DNA from: Aedes albopictus
Lineage: Eukaryota; Arthropoda; Insecta; Diptera; Culicidae
Assembly (NCBI RefSeq): GCF_035046485.1
Contig: NC_085138.1
Coordinates: 365,555,238 to 365,619,237, forward strand
Direction: 5' to 3'
Length of the DNA: 64,000 nucleotides
Under the pieces are notes generated by a model that did not search any database, had not been told where the DNA came from, and saw nothing but the letters and a program-made list of their open reading frames with translations. This document shows, piece by piece, positions 21,972 to 32,999 of the stretch. How positions within the stretch are numbered: the stretch's first letter is position 1; every line of letters begins with the position of its first letter. The position numbers and the translations under genes were made by a program.

Positions 21972-22276
21972 GATTCTGTTGGAATCCTGAGCAGGATTCT
22001 GTTGGAATCCTGAGCAGGATTCTGTTGGAATCCTGAGCAGGATTCTGTCGGAATCCCGAGCAGGATTCTGTCGGAATCCCGAGCAGGATTCTGTCGGAAT
22101 CCCGAGCAGGATTCTGTCGGAATCCCGAGCAGGATTCTGTCGGAATCCCGAGCAGGATTCTGTCGGAATCCCGAGCAGGATTCTGTCGGAATCCCGAGCA
22201 GGATTCTGTCGGAATCCTGAGCAGGATTCTGTTGGAATGCTGAGCAGGATTCTGTTGGAATCGTGAGCAGGATTCT
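20242..22276. repeat. 23-bp hairpin satellite, about 88 tandem copies
   Basis: The unit is built of an 8-base arm CAGGATTC, the loop TGTTG, the complementary arm GAATCCTG and a 2-base spacer AG, so every unit is a perfect 8-bp stem. Length divided by 23 gives about 88 copies. Most of 20640-21900 is invariant; single-base variants lie at about 20449, 20459, 20629, 21013, 21274, 21909 and 21970. A block of about eight units near 22040-22215 shares two T-to-C changes. One unit near 20310 has a short extra GGGCAGG. The near-identity points to recent expansion, or to possible assembly compression. Confidence 0.95.
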
Positions 22277-22420
22277 GTAGGATTCTGTACAGTGAAATCT
22301 ACAGAATCCTGAGGAGGATTCATATTCCTACAGAATCAGGATTTCTACAGAATCCTGCTCAGAATTTCCAGAGAATCCTGCTCAGGGTTCCACAGAATCC
22401 TGTTCAGGATACAATCTTCA
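22277..22420. repeat. degenerate inverted satellite units at array edge
   Basis: Past the main array, words occur in the opposite orientation: CTACAGAATCCTGAGGAGGA, TCTACAGAATCCTGCTCAG, CCAGAGAATCCTGCTCAGGG and CACAGAATCCTGTTCAGG. Spacing is irregular at about 30-40 bases. The array is therefore flanked by a decayed inverted arm. Confidence 0.7.
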
Positions 22421-22429
22421 TCTTAATTG

Positions 22430-23725
22430 AAACTGTCAACCAAAACAATCTTTAATTCTCGAACCAGTCTAAAACAACCCTACCTACATATACACGAATG
22501 ACTGTTTGACCCTTGATGTTTCCTAACGGGGCAAAGTCATAGCTCCCCATTTTTCTTCATGTCGTGCATATCCGGTGTCGATAATGACCTCCTTTATGTT
22601 CCATCTTCTACAGCCCTTTTTGTTGTTGTGCCTTGCACCCACTATCACACTTTTCTGTGGTTCATCACCACCACCACCACCACCAAAACCAATTGTACTC
22701 TCCGTTCTGCACTGGGTTTGTAGAACCATAACAACGACGCACCACTACCAAATTGGGGTGCAAATTTCGGACAGGAAGGGAGAGCGATTCTGCGCAGTGG
22801 TCATCATCAGGGAGAAGGATTTCCTACTCAACTGACCGGAATGGAAAAGTGGTTCTCCACAGTGCATTGTATTGCATGTTTCAGTGTGTTGGAGACAAAT
22901 GTGGTGGGTGGAAAACATGTTGCTCCTTGCAAAGGACGCATTTACCCCACCCAAATGCCGGAATCCGACGTGGGCGATTGATTCAATAGAGTGGCTGAAA
23001 TATGTGTGTTATTCAGTCCATAAATTTGGCACGATTAACGCGTAATTTATTTGCTCGGAAGCTTATGCGATAGCTCGAAAGACTTTCTCTTTAATCTCTA
23101 CCCTCATCATCTTGACTTCTACGGTTCATCAACAATCAACAAAAAATTTTCCCAAAACATCTCATCCAAAGCCAGATAAAGTTTCCCATGGCCACAACAA
23201 GTATCTGTCTCCGCCACAATCGTCACCACACACAGTCGTCAAATCCACGTCTCCCCATGACCAAACCACGGCCGTATCAAATCGCGTCTAATCGTAAAAC
23301 CGCAAAGTGCTGGTTGGGCACTGCTATATTGGCAAACACCTTTCAACGTTGAGTTTATCACCGCCATCATAGTCACCCTCATCCACCGCGGTAAACACCT
23401 GAGGTTGAGGTTAGCTGCTCAATCGACCTTTTGTAAGAGTTCGACCGATCGCACTATGGTTCAGGAATGCAAGTTTCGCGTCAAATTTTAAGCTTCAAAT
23501 TCACGTTGAGAAATATTTTTTTGGAACCCATAAGCAGTTTTTTTTTAAATTCCGCCAAAGGTTCTATCTTTCGAATAGTTTTGGCGTTTCAGTCTTTTCG
23601 GGGTCAAAAACAACTAAATGTTTTCTTCTTCCAACGTTCTATCTGCAAAAAAATATGAAAATCAAAATGCACGTAAATTGAAGATCAACTGAAATTTATG
23701 GCAAAAATTTGCGAATCACCAGCAT
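22430..23725. other. low-copy DNA, no gene recognised
   Basis: A CAC/CCA run (CACCACCACCACCACCACC at about 22668) and cytosine-rich, mixed-composition DNA at 23100-23450. Frames at 22523-22989 on both strands have no recognisable domain. It could be intronic or intergenic host DNA. Confidence 0.4.
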
Positions 23726-23732
23726 TTAAACT

Positions 23733-23815
23733 GAGATAGCCGAGAGTGCTCGGGAGTGCTACTCACACCCCAAGGATCCGAGTTCAATTCTCGCTCGGAG
23801 CTCAATTTTGCTTCA
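23733..23815 (+). repeat. tRNA-like SINE head
   Basis: GATAGCCGAGAGTGCTCGGG resembles an A-box region and GAGTTCAATTCTCGCTCGGA a B box with a closing T-arm-like stem. A functional tRNA would need a matching acceptor stem, which I do not see. A SINE head is the simpler reading. Confidence 0.45.
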
Positions 23816-24058
23816 CATATTCTACCAGATATCTGCAATGTTATTTTAAGGCCGCACAAAAAGTTCCATCATATATGACGGGGTCCTTTTGTAACATTGG
23901 ATTCGACGTAATTTTACAGATTTTGTTCGAACTGTGTAGTAGTTTCTACGGTTATTCTTTCAGGACTTCAACCTTTTTTGATTACTGTAAGATTCGCCTA
24001 TGATTCCTTGGGGTTTTTTTCTGTGGTTATTTCTGAAACTTCTCTAGGATGCCGTATT

Positions 24059-24498
24059 CCGACTAGAAGATACTAACACAAATATAACATAATTATAGCA
24101 AACCATGATATGTATAACTCATTGTGATATAATCATGTTCAACATGATTGGTGTTTAAAAATATTATAACTCAATTGTATCATATTATGTTATAAATGTT
24201 GTACAATAACTCATTGTGAAATAATTAAGTTGACTTTCAGAACATAGTTTTACACAATTGTATTAAAATATGATAGAAACTAGTTTTCTTGAGGCTAAAA
24301 TTTATATCATGTTGTGTTATAATTTTGTTCTGATTATAACAAAATAGGTTATTCTTTTGATTAGACCAGTGTATTTTTGATACAGTTTTAGTTATTTTAA
24401 CATCATCCTACATCTAATTTATATCAAAATAAGTTATAAAAAAATTTCATATCATCATAACACAATGTGATATAAACTTGATATATTTTTCTAGTCGG
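24059..24498. mobile_element. 440-bp AT-rich MITE with CCGACTAGAA ends
   Basis: The ends CCGACTAGAA and TTCTAGTCGG are perfect 10-bp inverted repeats. The interior is extremely AT-rich, with repeated words such as TATAACAC, ATAACTCATTGTGA and TGATATAA. There is no coding capacity. The target duplication is not evident. Confidence 0.6.
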
Positions 24499-24720
24499 GA
24501 TGACTTTGAAATTCCTCAAGGATTTTTTTCCTGAACTTCGTCAAGGTTGTTTCTTGGAATTTTTCAGAAATTCTTTTGGCACTCCTTAACCCATTCTGTA
24601 GTAGCGTTGTTGTATCCTGTACAACATGTTGCAAAAATTTTGCTTGCTGCACAAAGCATCAGCGAGGTACTGGCGATGGTGGACGTGTAGCTGCCGGAAG
24701 GTTAAAAAGTTTCTCCTGGG

Positions 24721-25117
24721 CAGGGATGGGAACACTCACTTGCAAAGAGTTACATTCACTTGCTATTTTCTCAGCTCAGAAGCGTCCTATCAAGAAACGA
24801 TGTATGGACGACTTTTGCCTTTTGGTTTGTCTAAAAGTTTGCCGAATAAAGTATGGATCGCACATGCATACCAAAGTCGTGACAGAGCTGTGAAAGCGAC
24901 TCTCCACGAGGTGAGTGTAATTTACATTCACCTTGTGGAGAGTTGCTTTCACAGCTCTCTAACGACTTCGGTATGCGCGTGCGACCCATACTCTATTCGG
25001 CAAACAACAAAACCAAAAGGCAAAAGTCGTCCATACATCGTTTCTTGATAGGATGCTTCTGAGCTGAGAAAATAGCAAGTGAATGTAACTCTATGCAAGT
25101 GAGTGTTCCCATCCTTG
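24721..25117. mobile_element. 397-bp hAT-like foldback MITE
   Basis: The element starts CAGGGATGGGAACACTCACT and its right end is the complement (CAAGGATGGGAACACTCACT). The two halves pair along nearly their whole length around a centre near 24925. Flanks CTCCTGGG (24713-24720) and CTCTTGGG (25118-25125) agree at 7 of 8 positions. An 8-bp duplication and CAGGGATGGG-type ends are typical of hAT elements. The mirrored 105-140-codon frames inside are artefacts of the palindrome. Confidence 0.85.
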
Positions 25118-25129
25118 CTCTTGGGATTT

Positions 25130-25465
25130 CGCATTGGCTCCTTTTGCAATCTCTCCAGGAATTCCTCCGAGGATTCTCCAGAACTTTCTTTTGGAGTTTA
25201 GATTAGAAGTTCCACCAATATTCTTCCATGAGTTTCTTTTGATTTTTTTTTTGTTCTTTCGAATACTGCAAATAAATTTAAATAATACGTTGAGATTCCT
25301 CCAGTACTACTTTTAGGTTACCTCAAGAGGTTCCTTGAGGACAATTCATAAACCACCCTAATAAACCAGTACCATACACGAACCGTAATGTAGACGGTTC
25401 AACAATACCGCATACTGTTCGAACTGTATCCCGAATGGGTGGTTAAGCACATCTTATGGTTATCG
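25130..25465. repeat. short 12-bp repeat field, no gene
   Basis: CCAGGAATTCCTCCGAGGATT and related plus-orientation words to about 25340, then unassigned sequence. I see no gene. Confidence 0.4.
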
Positions 25466-25615
25466 TTTATGCGGGCACGTAGACTTTTTGTGGGGAGGGG
25501 GTCTAGCCAAAGTCTACATTCCATTCAAATTTCATAATATTTGTATGGACGAATGTCTACGAAGAGGGAGGGGGGTCTGAGCTGGCCAAAATTTGGTCTA
25601 CGTGGTTTATGAACA
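25466..25615. repeat. small G-rich inverted-repeat element
   Basis: ACGTAGACTTTTTGTGGGGA with GGGGGTCTAGCCAAAGTCTA is echoed by GTCTACGAAGAGGGAGGGGG and TGGCCAAAATTTGGTCTACG. The repeated GTCTAC and GGGGGTCT words suggest a short MITE or internal duplication. Exact ends are uncertain. Confidence 0.4.
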
Positions 25616-25624
25616 GCCCCTTGT

Positions 25625-25715
25625 GGGAAATGAGCTTTGTAGTCTAGTGGCTATCGCTTCTGATTCTTATGCCAAAGGAGCTGGGTTCAATCCCTGGCTC
25701 GTCTCTCTCCTTCCA
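25625..25715 (+). repeat. tRNA-like SINE head
   Basis: TGTAGTCTAGTGGCTATCGC (A-box-like) and GGGTTCAATCCCTGGCTC (B box) are spaced as in tRNA. No acceptor stem pairing is evident and a pyrimidine-rich body follows, so this is probably a SINE rather than a tRNA gene. Confidence 0.5.
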
Positions 25716-26190
25716 CTTTGTATCATTCTATCTCATTATAAACGTATATTCATAGCAATCGCTAGAACTAGAAACGGATTGAAAAAAGCCGTATTTATTT
25801 CTTCCAACTTGCACAGCACAGTGTAAATCTATCACTTAACGCCTACAAGTTGTGCAACCAAGCGAACTATGCCGCTTCACAGTAATCTTCACACAATCTA
25901 TTACTTTACGCCTGGCATCCACGCACCAATGTGTGAACCCCTATGCCAAATATTACCATTTACCAACACTCCGACATCCGCATGACCTTGTGCAGGCACA
26001 GAGGTCTCGACGGTCTGTTGGCAGCAAGTAATAGGAATCATCATATCCCTCCCCATTCCCACGTTGATCTGCATCCTGGCGTAGCTGGCGCCATCAACAC
26101 TCACATTGAAGATGCCGGTTGGTCCTAATGAGCCATCTCATTGGTTCCAGCTACACTCACTCTGGCTATACTCGAGTTGCAACTACGGGC
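25716..26190. other. unassigned low-copy DNA
   Basis: Mixed sequence with overlapping short frames on both strands near 25901-26128. None carries a motif I recognise. Confidence 0.35.
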
Positions 26191-27365
26191 GGTCAATCAT
26201 TTTTTCCCCAAGAAGTTCCTTGGGAGATTCCCTCGAGAATGTTTCTGAAATCGTATGGATTTTGATGAAATCGTTTATTTGGATTCCTAAAATAATACCT
26301 GAGCGCTCCTATACAAGCTTCTGAAATTTCGCTAGAACTGCTTACTAGGACTCTTCCAAGAGTAGCTTCTGAGATTCCTACATAAGCTCCTCTTACAGTT
26401 TTCTCTCGGAATCCTTTAAGAATCACTTCAGAAAATCTCCAAGAATTTCTTCTGAGAATCTTTCAGAAGCTCCTTCTTGAAAGCCGGCAAGAGTTGCTAC
26501 AGAAAATCCTCTGGCACCCCTCCTGGAGTCAAATTTGGATATCCTCCAAGAGTTCCTTTTGAAAATCCTCCAGGAGTTCTTACTGGCAATTCTTCAAGAG
26601 TTCCTTTTTGGAATCGTCCATGAATCCCTTCAGGATATTCTCCAAGAATTTCTTCACGGAAATTTCCAAGAGTTCATTCTTATTTTTTTTAGAATTCTTT
26701 TTGAATTCCTCTGGGAATCCTCCAGGAGTACTTTCTCTGGGGGTATTTCAGGAGTTGCTTCTGGGAATCCTCCTGTAGTTTTTTTCTTTAAAGCCTCCAA
26801 GAGTTTCTTCATAAAATACTCTGGAAGCCTTCCTGGAATTCCTTCTGGAAATACTGCAGAAGTTCTATCTAAGAAAACATCAGAAAATCCTTCTCAGAAT
26901 CCTTCAAGAGTTCCTCCTGAGAATCCTCCAGGAATTTACTCTAGGAATCCTCCATCTAGAAATCATGCACCAGTGACGTCTGGAAACCCTTCAAGGGTCT
27001 CTTTTCGGAATCCTCCAATTGATTTGGTTGATTGATTTGTCTTTATTATAGACTTTCACCCAGAATCCTCCAAGAATTACCTCAGGAAATTCTCTAAGAA
27101 TTTCGAAAGAAATTCTCTAAGAATTTCTTAAGGAAATTCTATAAGAATTTCCTAAGGAAATTCTATAAGAATTTCTTCTGGGAATCCTCAAGGAGTTCCT
27201 TCTAGGGGACCTCCAAGTGTTCCTTCTTGAAATCCTACAAGAATTTCTACTATGGAAACACTCTGGATGCCCTTCTGGACTTCTTTCTAGAAACTCTCCA
27301 GGAGTTCCATCTGGGATTTCTCCGGGAGTTCCTTCTGGAAATCTTGCAGGAGTTCTGGACGTTTT
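26190..27365. repeat. 12-bp repeat field, plus orientation
   Basis: Long run of TTCCTCCAGGAATT-type words (GAGTTCCTTCTGGAAATC, CTCCAAGAGTTCCTTTTG). The 166-codon frame at 26535-27035 is made of repeat-derived residues (EFLL, NPPGI, RNPP) and is not a gene. A reverse SINE tail (TTGATTTGTCTTTATTATAG) lies at about 27020-27050. Confidence 0.65.
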
Positions 27366-27437
27366 AGAAAGTTTTGGTAAGTGATTCTACCGAAGCGTGT
27401 ATTTTAAGCACAGGAATACGCACAAGTGTTAAGTATT

Positions 27438-27843
27438 CCCGGGCAGGAATGAATAACTGCCACATAACTGGAGCATACCAAAATCAGGTATCATACCAAG
27501 GCAAGGTATTGGTCGGTTATCCAGGTGTTGGAAATAACTTATTTTGGTATTTGGTAGGTATTGATACAATACCTCAACGAGTTCTTGGTTTGGTGTTGAG
27601 GATGGTTTGAGGTATTATTCAATTATGGAAAAATCCCTATTTGTATGAAAAAATAGCCGATTATTATTTAGGTATTGCCATACCTGATGTTATTATTCAC
27701 GAGCTATGCACAGAATACACACCAGTTATTATTTTAGGTATTTTACCTCTTATACAGGGCTACTTAATACCTCATTCAGGTTGTAGGTATTCGATTTTCC
27801 ATACCTGAGTTAGTTATTCTTCAGCTATTTTCTCCTGCTCGGG
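27438..27843. mobile_element. 406-bp MITE with CCCGGGCAGGA ends
   Basis: The left end CCCGGGCAGGAATGAATAAC and the right end complement CCCGAGCAGGAGAAAATAGC are imperfect inverted repeats. The interior repeats AGGTATT and ATACCT words on both strands (GGTATTGATACAATACCT and others), making many small hairpins. No coding capacity and no clear duplication are visible. Confidence 0.55.
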
Positions 27844-27879
27844 TTGTCCATTTGTTACGTAAGGTAGTGGAGTACTTTT

Positions 27880-28230
27880 CTTGAATTTTTTCTAGGGATT
27901 TATCCGACTATTTCCTCTACGATTCCTTCTTGAATTTATACTGGTGACCCTCCAGACAAACACTTAGGTATTTCTCTAATAGTCCTAAAAGTGATTTTTC
28001 ATGGAGTTTCTCGAAGAATGTCGTTTGGAATATCTCTAGATATTAGTTGAGAAGTGCCTTCAAGGATTCCTCTAGAGATTTCTACTAGGACTCTTTTTAA
28101 AAATCGTCTAAGGATTCTTTCGAAAACTTTCCTGAGTCCAAACACTCGCCTTCAGAAAGGCCTCCGAGAATTTCCAGGTGAAATGCTCTAAAAATTTCTT
28201 CAATGAACGATTGGGAGAGTTAAGGGCTGA
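27880..28230. repeat. 12-bp repeat field, plus orientation
   Basis: Diverged TTCCTCTAGAGATTTCTAC-type words between two inserted elements. No gene is visible. Confidence 0.45.
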
Positions 28231-28232
28231 AT

Positions 28233-28568
28233 GGGACAGTTTTGCTACGGAAATGACGAAGCAGTCTCGAGAAAATCAAATGATACTATTTGATTTTACC
28301 GAACGTTTCGACTACTTTTTTGATCATCTTCAGGGATGAATCGTTTTTTTTGAAGAATTGATGTCGAAAAATTAGAAATTAGCTACGAGAATCACAAATC
28401 GATTTACCCCAATTAAAACAATTAACCAGATCCCGACGGTTCTATGCAGAAGATTTGACGAAAAACGATAATAAAGATTAACCCCTGAAGAAGACCAAAA
28501 AAGTGATCGAAACCTTGGGTAAAATCAATTGGTATCGTTTGATTTTCTCTAGACTGCTTAGCTGTTCC
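28233..28568. mobile_element. 336-bp foldback element
   Basis: The left arm contains GAAGCAGTCTCGAGAAAATC, GATTTTACCGAACGTTTCGA and GATCATCTTCAGGG. The right arm carries their complements in reverse order (CCCCTGAAGAAGACC, TCGAAACCTTGGGTAAAATC and GATTTTCTCTAGACTGC). The outer ends GGGACAGTTTTGC and GCTGTTCCC also pair. The interior is non-coding. Confidence 0.65.
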
Positions 28569-28599
28569 CGAAGCAAAAAAAGTCTTAAAAAAAGAATTG

Positions 28600-29057
28600 C
28601 GACAGGAATGTCTGCAAAAAATCTTCCAGAAACCCATCTTCATATTCTTCGAGATTATCCTCCAAGCAATCCTTCAGGAATTCCACTAAGGGTTACTTCG
28701 CGAAATCCTTTCAGAATTCATTCAGAAATTTCTTCGAAATTTTGTACAAGTATTCGTTTCTGAAGGATTCCTCCAACGATTCCTTCTGGAAAGTCACAAG
28801 AATTTGTTCGAAAATTATTTCAAGAATTCCTTATGAAATTCTTCAAAGGAACCTCCAGGAGTGCTATCAAGGTTTCCTTAGTAAATTTCTCCAAGAATTA
28901 CTACAATGATTCCTCCAAGATTTTCCTCAAATTCTCAGTCAATTCTCCATTGATTCATTAAGTTTTTTTTTTCAATGATACCTTGACGATTTTTGAAAAT
29001 TTCTTCAAAAGTTCGCACTAAAATGCCTTCACTGAGTGCAACCAAATATTTATTCAG
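28600..29057. repeat. 12-bp repeat field, plus orientation
   Basis: TTCCTCCAAGATTTTCCTC-type words. No gene is visible. It continues as 29325-30600 after an inserted dispersed repeat. Confidence 0.5.
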
Positions 29058-29324
29058 AACTAGCGGTCCCGGCAAACGTCGTTCTGCCTGCCTACTATGT
29101 CCTTTGATATGCAGCTCTGTAGAAAAATGCCCCGCAAAATGGAATTTCAAACTTTTTTTGTTTTCGGTGCGATCCCGGTCGATTTTCCCAATTATTTTTT
29201 CGTACGAACACGTCGGAGCCCTGCACGAATGAAACACTGAAAGAATGGTGTAGATCCGCTGGCCCGTTCCCGAGCCTATTCGTGACATACAAACACCATT
29301 CCATTTTTATTTATATAGATAGAT
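29058..29324 (+). repeat. dispersed repeat, AACTAGCGGTCCCGGCAAAC type
   Basis: It begins AACTAGCGGTCCCGGCAAAC, GTCGTTCTGCC and ends CCATTTTTATTTATATAGAT. A second member with the same head and tail style lies at 43703-43959 (AACTAGCTGTACCCGGCAAA to TATATATAGAT). The pattern of a CCCGGCAAA head and a TATATAGAT end is common in arthropod genomes, but I cannot assign its class. The overlapping 117-codon antisense frame has no known domain. Confidence 0.5.
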
Positions 29325-30600
29325 TCTAGCAGAGGTTCTTCCAAAGATGCTATCAGTGATTTCTCCAAGAAATTGTAATGCAAAATAAAAAAAAATAAAA
29401 GTTTTTTTTTGGGAATCCCTTAAATATTCTAGCAAGAAATTCAAATGAACTCCACGAGGGATTTATCACAGTATTCCTTAGCAGATTCATCCTAGTAATC
29501 TTACGGTGATGCCTCCAAGGGTTCTATCAGGAAATTCTCCAAAAAATCGTTAAAAAAATGTCTAAGGATCTCTACATATATTTCACCCTAGAGTAGGTAT
29601 TTCAAGAGTTCCTTTAAAATTTCTTTCGGGAACTTCCTCATGAATTCCTATGGAAAATATCCAACGATTATTTTTAGATATTATTCAAGCGCTCTTTCAG
29701 CGATTCCTCCAATGATTCCTTCAGGAACTTCCCTCAGGTAATCTTCAAAGATTCTTCAGGAGTTTCGCAGAGGTTTTTTTAGATTTTTTTTTCATACACT
29801 TTTCCCGGAATTCCTCAAAAATTTCCTTAGAAGTTGCTATAAATGATTACTTCAGCTATTCCTCGCAAAACTTTTTCTCAGAAACTCCATCGAGAATTCT
29901 TTCACGTAATCCTTCTTTAGGAACTACAACACCAATTCCTCAGATATTCTTCCAAAAGATCCTTCAGGTATTAGTAAACACCTCCACACATTGCCTACAT
30001 AATTCCTTCCAGATTTTTTTTTTCAAACTCCTGCAACAGTATTCTCTTCAAGCTTTCGTTCACAAGCTTCTGCACTGAATCTCTCAGGAGTTCCTCCTGG
30101 GATTTCTACAGATATTCTTCCAATGATTCCTTCAAGAATGCCTCCTAAAGTTCCTTCAGAAATTTCTACAAGAATTCCTTTAGGTATAGTAGGCATTTCT
30201 TTAAATGTTCCTTCATGAATCTTCCCAAGTATGATGCCGGAAATTCCTTCACAAAATGTTATCGGGATTTTTTCAAAGGATTTTTGTAAAAAAATCTCCA
30301 ATGATTTTTGTAGGAATTGATATTGTAAATGGTAAATTTCCTTCCGGAACTCCTCCAAGTTTTCCCTCAAAAGTTTTTTTCAGGAATTCATCCAAGGATT
30401 CCGTCAGACACTTCTGCAAAGATTTTTTAAGAACTGCTCCATATTTCTTCAGATCATTTCTAATCAATTTCCCTAGATATCTCTACAAGAAATTTGAGAA
30501 TTTTATGCCAAAATAACTTTCATAGATTCTTTCAGGAACTTAAAAAGATTCTATCAATAAATTCCTCCATGGATTTCTTAAAAAAATTGTTTAGGTTCTT
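29325..30600. repeat. 12-bp repeat field, plus orientation
   Basis: TTCTTCAGGAATTCCTCCAA-type words throughout. The mirrored frames at 30023-30370 (-) and 30256-30516 (+) are repeat-derived. Confidence 0.6.
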
Positions 30601-30764
30601 CAAAAATTACATAGAGAATTTTGTCAATTTCTTGATTTTGCTTTGGCTGACCAAGCCATGTGGGGAAATTACACTGTTGAAAATGCTTTGACATCCATGT
30701 ACACAACAGAACATGTGCTCGATGAACAAATTGAGAATTGAATAATGAAAAGAAATCCACGTAC

Positions 30765-30865
30765 TCCAGTGAGACTCGAACTCGACTCCCAATTCGCTAG
30801 ACGGGCGCTTCTATTCCTTCAAGCTACGGAGTCACTCGACTATCTCCGTCGCCAGCAGGCCTAGA
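30765..30865 (-). repeat. tRNA-like SINE segment
   Basis: The minus strand reads GTCTAGCGAATTGGGAGTCG and GAGTTCGAGTCTCACTGGAG, an A-box-like piece and a B-box with a pairing arm. The acceptor stem is not formed. A SINE head or tRNA pseudogene is likely. Confidence 0.4.
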
Positions 30866-30969
30866 ACTGAACTCGATTCCACAGTCGCACATGGTTATCT
30901 TCTTTTCACAATCCAAACCTCCTTCGGATGGGATTAGATTAACATCTTACACATCCACTAATGTGCATA

Positions 30970-32585
30970 TGTGTGAGAATTTTCCAAAAGTTTGTTAAGG
31001 AATTTCTTTGAGTTTTCCTCCAAAGGTTTATTCCGGAGCTCATTGCATAAGAAATTTCTCCAAAGATTAATGTTGAATTTTTTCCAAGGACTTTTTTAAG
31101 AATTCCTTTAGAATTTTCTCGTAGATTTCTCAATGGTAAACAAATCTTTTAATAAGAAGTAAGAAATACTCAAAACGATTTGAGCTTGCTTCACTTCACG
31201 TGCTTCAATGGCCTGATTAATAGAATCGACCAGTTCCACTTTTATGTATGTAACGTCCTTGCTTTGGTTTGAATCCCTGGATTATATACTGTGTGAAACA
31301 TTTTTTTATGCAAATAACTTTTTATAACTGAATATCACTCTTAAAAAATATCCACAAAAATAGTTGATTCCAATCTTCCTAGTTTTAACGAATATATTTA
31401 GAATTAAAAAAAACGAAATTTGATGTGATTCATTCTCAAGTTGTTAGAAGTTTGCTAAAATTTAGAGTATACAGCTTCTATTGAACTAAATTTTCTTTTT
31501 TTTTTATTTTTTTTATTTTTTATTTTTAATTAAATCCTGAAAGTTCCAGGCAGCTATGTTACTCAGGTAGGTATCCATCCATTTCTGAGCCAAATTCAGA
31601 GTTGAGGTCGGGAGGAAGAATTTTTCACTGAATATTATGCCTTCTCATTCTTCTCAAGTTCAAAAGTTAAATATATGATTTTTAGGGATTTCTAGGCAAA
31701 GTTCAAAATCCACCTTTTCAAATTTCGTCGCAAAGCATGATTTTATGCCTTACAGTGGACCAGTCTGACTGAAATTTGATCTAACCACATCGGTTTGGTG
31801 CTCATTTTTTCGGTGCAATTTCTCACCTCTTGTTTCCACATCAAAAGTTACTAATATTTTGAACGCTGTCACAAACAAATTCCACCAAACAGCAGCGACT
31901 TGCATCCGATATGCACAGCTGAAAACCGATTGAAGTACAAGAGAAAACCCCCGCCCCAAGTGAAAGTCCATTACTCTTTTCGAGCTGCTTGACGAGAAGC
32001 CTAGCCCAACGACATAAGTATAGATCTACTAGTGTAGAGCCGGGAAAACACTTTCGCTCTTCTTTCGATTGCCATCATCATCGTCGTTGTCGTCATCACC
32101 AAGTAGCTAGCCACCGGTATCATCATCCGGTCCAGTAGTAGAGATTGCTATCTATCTGGTTAATGGACCGCAAATTATGTCAAGTTTTAGCAAACTGGTG
32201 GCAGCCGCCCAGAGCAGCGGTGTTGGTGGATAAACTAGAGCTAGTAGAGTGGCTGACTGGCGCTTGCTCCTTCGTCTTCTTTGGTGTTAGCTAGCTGGTC
32301 GTCGTCAAAACTGGTTCTTACTTATGGGGTGTGTGCAGATCGTCACTTTACGGACAGATTGAAATGGAAAAAGTTGCTCCGATTAGGATGGGAAAGGCGA
32401 GTATCCGTTACCGTGTGATGTCAAACATGATTAGAAGAAAAATGAAAATTATTTCAATTTCCGTTTCAACGTTCACATACAAACAGGGAACTAGTTTATT
32501 CAACTTCTCGGAGTAGTAAAAGCTGTTATCTTCAACAACAAGCTGTTTTTCTCTTCCAGCACATAATTCGGCTTATGAGACTTTT
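30970..32585. other. low-copy DNA with poly-T tract, no gene recognised
   Basis: The 12-bp repeat fades by about 31130. A T-rich tract lies at 31490-31530. The part from 31960 to 32330 is more mixed (ATCATCATCGTCGTTGTCGT, many CTAG words) and free of the window's repeats, so it could be host intronic or regulatory DNA. No splice-supported exon was found. Confidence 0.4.
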
Positions 32586-32724
32586 CAGTTTTTGCCTTTC
32601 TCGTACACCAAGGTGTACCGAAAGGCTATATGTTCACTCCAAAAACGAAAATTTGATGGAGCCCTCGGAGGGGTCAAGTGTTATATACCAATCGACTCAG
32701 CTCGACGAGTTGAGATGATGTCTG

Positions 32725-32733
32725 TGTGTATGT

Positions 32734-32765
<32 letters not shown>

Positions 32766-32790
32766 GTGTGTGTGTGTGTATGTGTACAAA
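32725..32790 (+). repeat. GT microsatellite in composite copy 3
   Basis: About 66 bases of GT with several AT interruptions. It is homologous in position to the tracts in copies 1 and 2. Confidence 0.9.
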
Positions 32791-32999
32791 AAGGTCACCT
32801 CATTTTTAGATAGTAAATATGAACCGATTTCAACGACCGATGGTTCATTCGACGCGGTATATTGCCCCATTGTTTCCTATTGAAAATGGTTCAGATCGGT
32901 CCAGCCGTTCCGGAGTTATGGCCATTTAGGCGTTCCGGACCGGTACCCCAGGAAGGGACCAGATATGAAAATGCAACAAACCCATGCATGCGACCCATC

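Noticed and set aside
20242..22276. CRISPR array
   Set aside because: Units are directly tandem with no unique spacers, and the surrounding DNA is clearly insect-like.
20142..22323. Long repetitive minus-strand frames (609 and 138 codons) as a real repeat protein
   Set aside because: They follow automatically from a stop-free 23-bp unit, rotate through all frames and have no non-repeat domain or start context.
24576..25149. Mirrored frames of 66-140 codons
   Set aside because: They lie in the arms of the hAT-like palindrome and repeat the same peptide on opposite strands.
25625..25715. Functional tRNA gene
   Set aside because: A and B boxes are present, but no acceptor stem pairs and a SINE-like body follows. 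The same applies to 23733, 30765 and 50865.
28935..29304. 117-codon and 69-codon minus-strand frames
   Set aside because: They overlap the dispersed repeat at 29058-29324 and show no conserved domain.
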